Shown here one piece after another: positions 21,342 to 24,388 of a stretch of 24,388 nt of DNA (position 1 is the stretch's first letter; every line of letters starts with the position of its first letter). Origin of the DNA: an uncultured Eubacterium sp. (GTDB taxonomy: Bacteria; Bacillota; Clostridia; Peptostreptococcales; Anaerovoracaceae). Below the pieces are notes generated by a model. The model made no database searches and had not been told where the DNA came from. It worked only from the letters and a program-made list of their open reading frames with translations. The stretch is taken from assembly GCA_905193765.1 (NCBI GenBank), contig CAJJPZ010000015.1:1-24388 (forward strand), written 5' to 3'. Position numbers and translations under genes: made by a program.

Positions 21342-22016
21342 ATGGCACTTAAAGAGCGAGAACAGAAGATTCTTGATTATATGAAAGAAGAGATACGGGA
21401 GAAAGGTTATCCGCCCACTGTACGTGAGATATGCGCGGCTCTGGGTATAAAGTCCACATCCACCGCCCACAAGGATATCGCGAAGCTGGTGGAAAAGGGC
21501 TATATCAGAAAAGACCCTTCAAAACCGAGAGCACTGATGGTGGTCGGCGCCGAGCACGACATTCCTTCACGGGACACATCCGGCGAACATGTGTCCTCAT
21601 ATCCTGGCAGTAACGACTGCGTGGAACACACCTCCGTCGTTGAAGTACCACTGGTAGGCAGGATCGCAGCGGGAACGCCGATACTTGCCGAACAGAACAT
21701 CGAGGACAGCTTCCCGATACCTGCCAGATTCGTGGGCAGCGGCAGGACGTTCATGCTCACGGTCAAGGGCGAAAGCATGGTAGAGGCCGGTATAATGGAC
21801 GGTGATTATATCCTGGTCGAGCAGCAGCGCTCAGTGAGGAACGGAGATATCGTGGTCGCCATGATCGACGGCTTCGAAAGTGAAGCCACCGTAAAGACGT
21901 TCTACAAAGAGGGGGATCATATCCGCCTCCAGCCTGAGAACTCCACTATGAGTCCCATCATCGTCAAGGACGTCAAGATCCTCGGCAAGGTGAAAGGTGT
22001 ATTCAGGTATTTCTAA
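21342..22016 (+). CDS. lexA: SOS repressor LexA
   Basis: A 224-residue LexA. The N-terminal winged helix-turn-helix (about 1-65) contains PPTVREICAALGIKSTSTAH. The C-terminal S24 peptidase domain holds the self-cleavage site A110-G111 (GRIAAGTPI), catalytic S145 in KGESM and K185 in ATVKTFY. With RecA on single-stranded DNA it cleaves itself and frees SOS genes. The linker between the domains (about 68-98) is rather long and polar. GGAGG lies 6 bases before the ATG. The gene is alone, divergent from the lipoprotein operon, and ended by the terminator at 22067-22116. Its promoter carries a probable LexA box. Confidence 0.97.
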   Translation: MALKEREQKILDYMKEEIREKGYPPTVREICAALGIKSTSTAHKDIAKLVEKGYIRKDPSKPRALMVVGAEHDIPSRDTSGEHVSSYPGSNDCVEHTSVVEVPLVGRIAAGTPILAEQNIEDSFPIPARFVGSGRTFMLTVKGESMVEAGIMDGDYILVEQQRSVRNGDIVVAMIDGFESEATVKTFYKEGDHIRLQPENSTMSPIIVKDVKILGKVKGVFRYF

Positions 22017-22066
22017 GCTCATATGCTGTGACCGTCAGTACGGTCCGCCTTCCCGATAATACAGAA

Positions 22067-22116
22067 AGACCCCGGAGGGCCATCTCTCAGATGGTTTCCC
22101 GGGGTCTGCTGTTTTT
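22067..22116 (+). terminator. lexA terminator overlapping the end of the convergent gene
   Basis: AGACCCCGG pairs with CCGGGGTCT, then after one mismatch three G-T pairs and CCATCT/AGATGG complete a long stem with a CTC loop (22067-22107). GCTGTTTTT follows. On the minus strand the G-T pairs become mismatches and the T-run is weaker, so it favours lexA transcripts. A smaller hairpin, GACCGT-4-ACGGTC, precedes it (22030-22045). The T-run overlaps the stop codon of the surface protein. Confidence 0.85.
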
Positions 22117-24388
22117 AATAGTTGTATGTAGTGTAAACTCTCACTTTTTTCACTGAACTGTATGCTCCGTATACATTCTTTCCGTCTACTGCCCTGTAAG
22201 CCTTTACCTTGTAGTAGTAATTCTGGCCCTTCTTCAGGTTCTTGTTGACGTATTTCACTGTACTGCCGCTCTTCAAGGTCTTCACACACTTGAATCCGCT
22301 GGATTTCTTAGTGGAACGATAGATCTTGTATCCACTGGCCCCCTTTACTTTACTCCATTTTACAGTGACCTTCGCCTTGCCTGTTTCAAGCTTGAGGCTG
22401 CTTACTTTACCCAGTGACATCTTCACTGACTTCACTGCTGAATACTTGCTGTATACATCGGTATCGTTTATTTTTGCATATGCTCTTACCTTGTAGTAGT
22501 AAGTCTTTCCTGTCTTCAGATTCACATTCTTCAGAGATTTTCCTGAAACTGTTGCGATCCTGCTGTATCCGCTGTTCTTCGATGTGGATCTGTATACCTG
22601 ATACTTGTCAGCATTGTCCACTGCCTTCCAGGTTATCTTCGCTGTCTTGTAATCAGCGGCCTTCACTGATACAGTTGTCTTTGCTGCCTGCAGTTCTTCT
22701 GTAGTCAGCTCTGCATCTGTCTTTATCTCAGCCAGTTCTGCCTTTACAGTTTCCAGAGCTGCCTTTACTGCTGCTTCATCCTCTGCATCTTCGATCAGGG
22801 CCTGACCTTTCATCATCAGAGCCATCACCTTCACCTGTTCACCCAGTCTGTACTCTGACAGATCGGATACTTCAGCCTTAAGTTCTTTTACTGCTGCTTT
22901 CTTTGAAGCCTGCAGTGCTTTTTCAGCTTCTCTCTCAGCCTTGTCTTTTTCCAGCTGTTCCTTCAGCTTGTCCAGTTCGGCTTTCTGATCAGCGTTCTCT
23001 TTTTCAAGATCAGCCTTTTCCTGTTCAGCTTTTTCCTTGTCAGCCTTTGTCTCTATCCTGCTGATGTCCTGTTTAGCCCTTGCAACTATAGTGTCGACGT
23101 CATCAGCGTCTTCTGCTGATTTCAGCTGACGCTTCGCATCCTTGACGATGACGTTCACCTGATCAAGTTCTGCCTGATCGTAATCTGCATCTGATGCGAT
23201 CCTGTCGATCCTGTCGCTGCCTACAGCCTTTATTACAGGAAGCAGTGCTGTATCGTCCTTCTGCTTTGTGAATGTCACATAGTAGTCCTTCACAGTCTTG
23301 CCGTCTTCTGCAGTTACTTCCACTCTTACAGCTGTAGTGTCCATGCCTGATCCGAAATAGATGGCGTATCTGTCATGGCCTGAGTTGCTGGCTGTAACAT
23401 CGATCTCGCCTGTCTCGCTGTCATCGACGTCTTCATCATCGATACCGTATACCGAATATACCTTTACACTGGCGTTGCTGTCATTAGCATCAGGCCAGAG
23501 GTTCTCGAAGGATCTCGATGAATCTGCATTGTACATGGTGTATACAGTTTTGTCCGGCGTGAACTCAGGATCCAGAGTCTTGAAGCTGCTGTAAGCGTTT
23601 GATTCGTTGACCTGGAGTGTGCCAAGTGTCGCATCATCGGACTTTTCTCTGATGCTTACAGTGTATGTCCTGCTGCTGTTGCCGTTGGTCACTTTGAATA
23701 CAGCTTCCGCCTTGCCGTCAGTGAGGTCTATTTTAGCTGTATCCGAATCCATCTTTTCATCGTTGACAGTTACTGTCGCGCCTTCGGCTGCCTTGATCTT
23801 TATATCCACCGATTTTGTTCCGGCGTCGACTACTGCCTCATATTTAGTTGTTCCAGGTACGAAGTCTTTATTGAGTTTTACAGCTCCGCCTGTGATATCC
23901 ATGCTGTCGATATATGCATCGTTGTTCTCCAGTGCGAATATATTGCATGAATCGTTCTTGTAGTATATAGTTCCCTCTTCATCGCAGATAAGGCTTGTAA
24001 TGCAGTACTGTGAATATCCGTCAGCGTCGTATATCTCAGTCAGTTCTGCGCCTTCTGCTTTGGTGTTGTCAGGCTTTGTCTTCACCATGGAAACTCCGCC
24101 CGGAGTCATGTTGTATGTGGAGTAGAGATAGATATATCCTGTGGACTCCTCATATGCTGTGGACATAAGCAGTGATGACTGCGGATAGCCCTTGAGGCCT
24201 ATGACATAATCCATCTTCAGAGTGTCAGCTTCTGCCACTACCAGGTTGCCGTTGGAACCTGACGTGGATATTCCTGATCCTGTTGCAAAGTATACCTTTC
24301 CCTTATATACTACAGGCGTACTTGTGGACTGTGCCTTGTAGTCCTCATCCTTGAGATCTGACAGCTTTCCTGTCTTCGTATCTATAGC
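22115..24388 (-). CDS. Large surface protein: beta-propeller end, cadherin-like domains, coiled coil, two Fn3 domains (N-terminus outside the window)
   Basis: The reading frame stays open to the right edge (757 codons), so the protein starts beyond it; the codons before 24238 continue as a PQQ/BamB-like propeller (STPVVYKGKVYFATG). Counting from 24238 as residue 1: propeller remainder about 1-110; a cadherin-like beta-sandwich about 115-197 (FVPGTTKYEAVV ... RTYTVSI); a second, acidic one about 203-326; a Glu/Lys-rich coiled coil about 395-450; then two fibronectin type III domains at about 520-606 and 610-702, each with ITWK/VKWS, YRST and YYYKVRAY or YYYKVKAY. The C-terminus ends on the second Fn3 without an LPXTG motif. 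It is probably secreted; a ligand cannot be named. Confidence 0.85.
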   Translation of the reverse strand, partial: AIDTKTGKLSDLKDEDYKAQSTSTPVVYKGKVYFATGSGISTSGSNGNLVVAEADTLKMDYVIGLKGYPQSSLLMSTAYEESTGYIYLYSTYNMTPGGVSMVKTKPDNTKAEGAELTEIYDADGYSQYCITSLICDEEGTIYYKNDSCNIFALENNDAYIDSMDITGGAVKLNKDFVPGTTKYEAVVDAGTKSVDIKIKAAEGATVTVNDEKMDSDTAKIDLTDGKAEAVFKVTNGNSSRTYTVSIREKSDDATLGTLQVNESNAYSSFKTLDPEFTPDKTVYTMYNADSSRSFENLWPDANDSNASVKVYSVYGIDDEDVDDSETGEIDVTASNSGHDRYAIYFGSGMDTTAVRVEVTAEDGKTVKDYYVTFTKQKDDTALLPVIKAVGSDRIDRIASDADYDQAELDQVNVIVKDAKRQLKSAEDADDVDTIVARAKQDISRIETKADKEKAEQEKADLEKENADQKAELDKLKEQLEKDKAEREAEKALQASKKAAVKELKAEVSDLSEYRLGEQVKVMALMMKGQALIEDAEDEAAVKAALETVKAELAEIKTDAELTTEELQAAKTTVSVKAADYKTAKITWKAVDNADKYQVYRSTSKNSGYSRIATVSGKSLKNVNLKTGKTYYYKVRAYAKINDTDVYSKYSAVKSVKMSLGKVSSLKLETGKAKVTVKWSKVKGASGYKIYRSTKKSSGFKCVKTLKSGSTVKYVNKNLKKGQNYYYKVKAYRAVDGKNVYGAYSSVKKVRVYTTYNY

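Noticed and set aside
22115..24238. Start of the surface protein at 24238
   Set aside because: The codon there is an internal GTG without a ribosome site, and the same frame continues to the window edge with propeller-like sequence.

Overview
The window looks like a chromosomal segment of an anaerobic, spore-forming member of the Clostridia. The evidence is an intact forespore regulator pair (spoIIAA and the start of spoIIAB), a sporulation sigma factor of the SigK type, an RNase Y gene, a firmicute LexA, a YlmC/YmxH protein, a DUF1540 peptide, and a secreted Fn3/cadherin-like surface protein of the kind common in gut Clostridia. I cannot fix the family from sequence alone; Lachnospiraceae or Anaerovoracaceae-like lineages are reasonable guesses. 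No tRNA, rRNA, CRISPR array, transposase, integrase or phage gene was seen.

Layout, left to right. Positions 1-600 (minus): spoIIAA-spoIIAB with their own promoter. 616-2957 (minus): a cysteine desulfurase and ThiI, overlapping by one base, a sulfur relay for tRNA 4-thiouridine. 2982-4567 (minus): RNase Y with a strong terminator. 4722-5819 (plus): a RodA/FtsW-type glycosyltransferase. 5889-9612 (minus): radC, a PBP2-type transpeptidase and minD, all overlapping. This resembles the usual radC-mreBCD-mrdA-minCDE-rodA cluster with mreBCD, minC and minE missing and rodA inverted. 9753-10666 (plus): a cysteine-rich DUF1540 peptide and sigK. 10650-13490 (minus): nrdR, cmk and a SpoVD-like PBP, whose 3' end overlaps that of sigK. 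13620-13871 (minus): ylmC/ymxH. 14032-15862 (minus): a Na+/alanine-glycine symporter behind a promoter, a single glycine riboswitch aptamer and a terminator. 15923-21165 (minus): a probable operon of a small lipoprotein, an EF-G/TetM-like GTPase fused to a Rae1/YacP-type NYN nuclease, a small alarmone synthetase and an exported trigger-factor-like lipoprotein. 21257-22116 (plus): lexA with a LexA-box-like promoter and a terminator. 22115-24388 (minus): a large surface protein whose N-terminus lies beyond the window.

The most striking object is the GTPase-NYN fusion. It joins a translocase-like GTPase expected to enter the ribosomal A site with a nuclease domain whose stand-alone homologue Rae1 cuts mRNA in the A site. 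It sits next to a (p)ppGpp synthetase, which suggests a ribosome-stress module. A second theme is RNA structure over Shine-Dalgarno (SD) sites. The SD of spoIIAA, of sigK and of the SpoVD-like PBP can each pair with an upstream complementary arm, and in two of the three cases a T-run follows at once, as in a terminator. SigK also starts without the inhibitory pro-sequence found in Bacillus, so its control may lie at the level of expression.
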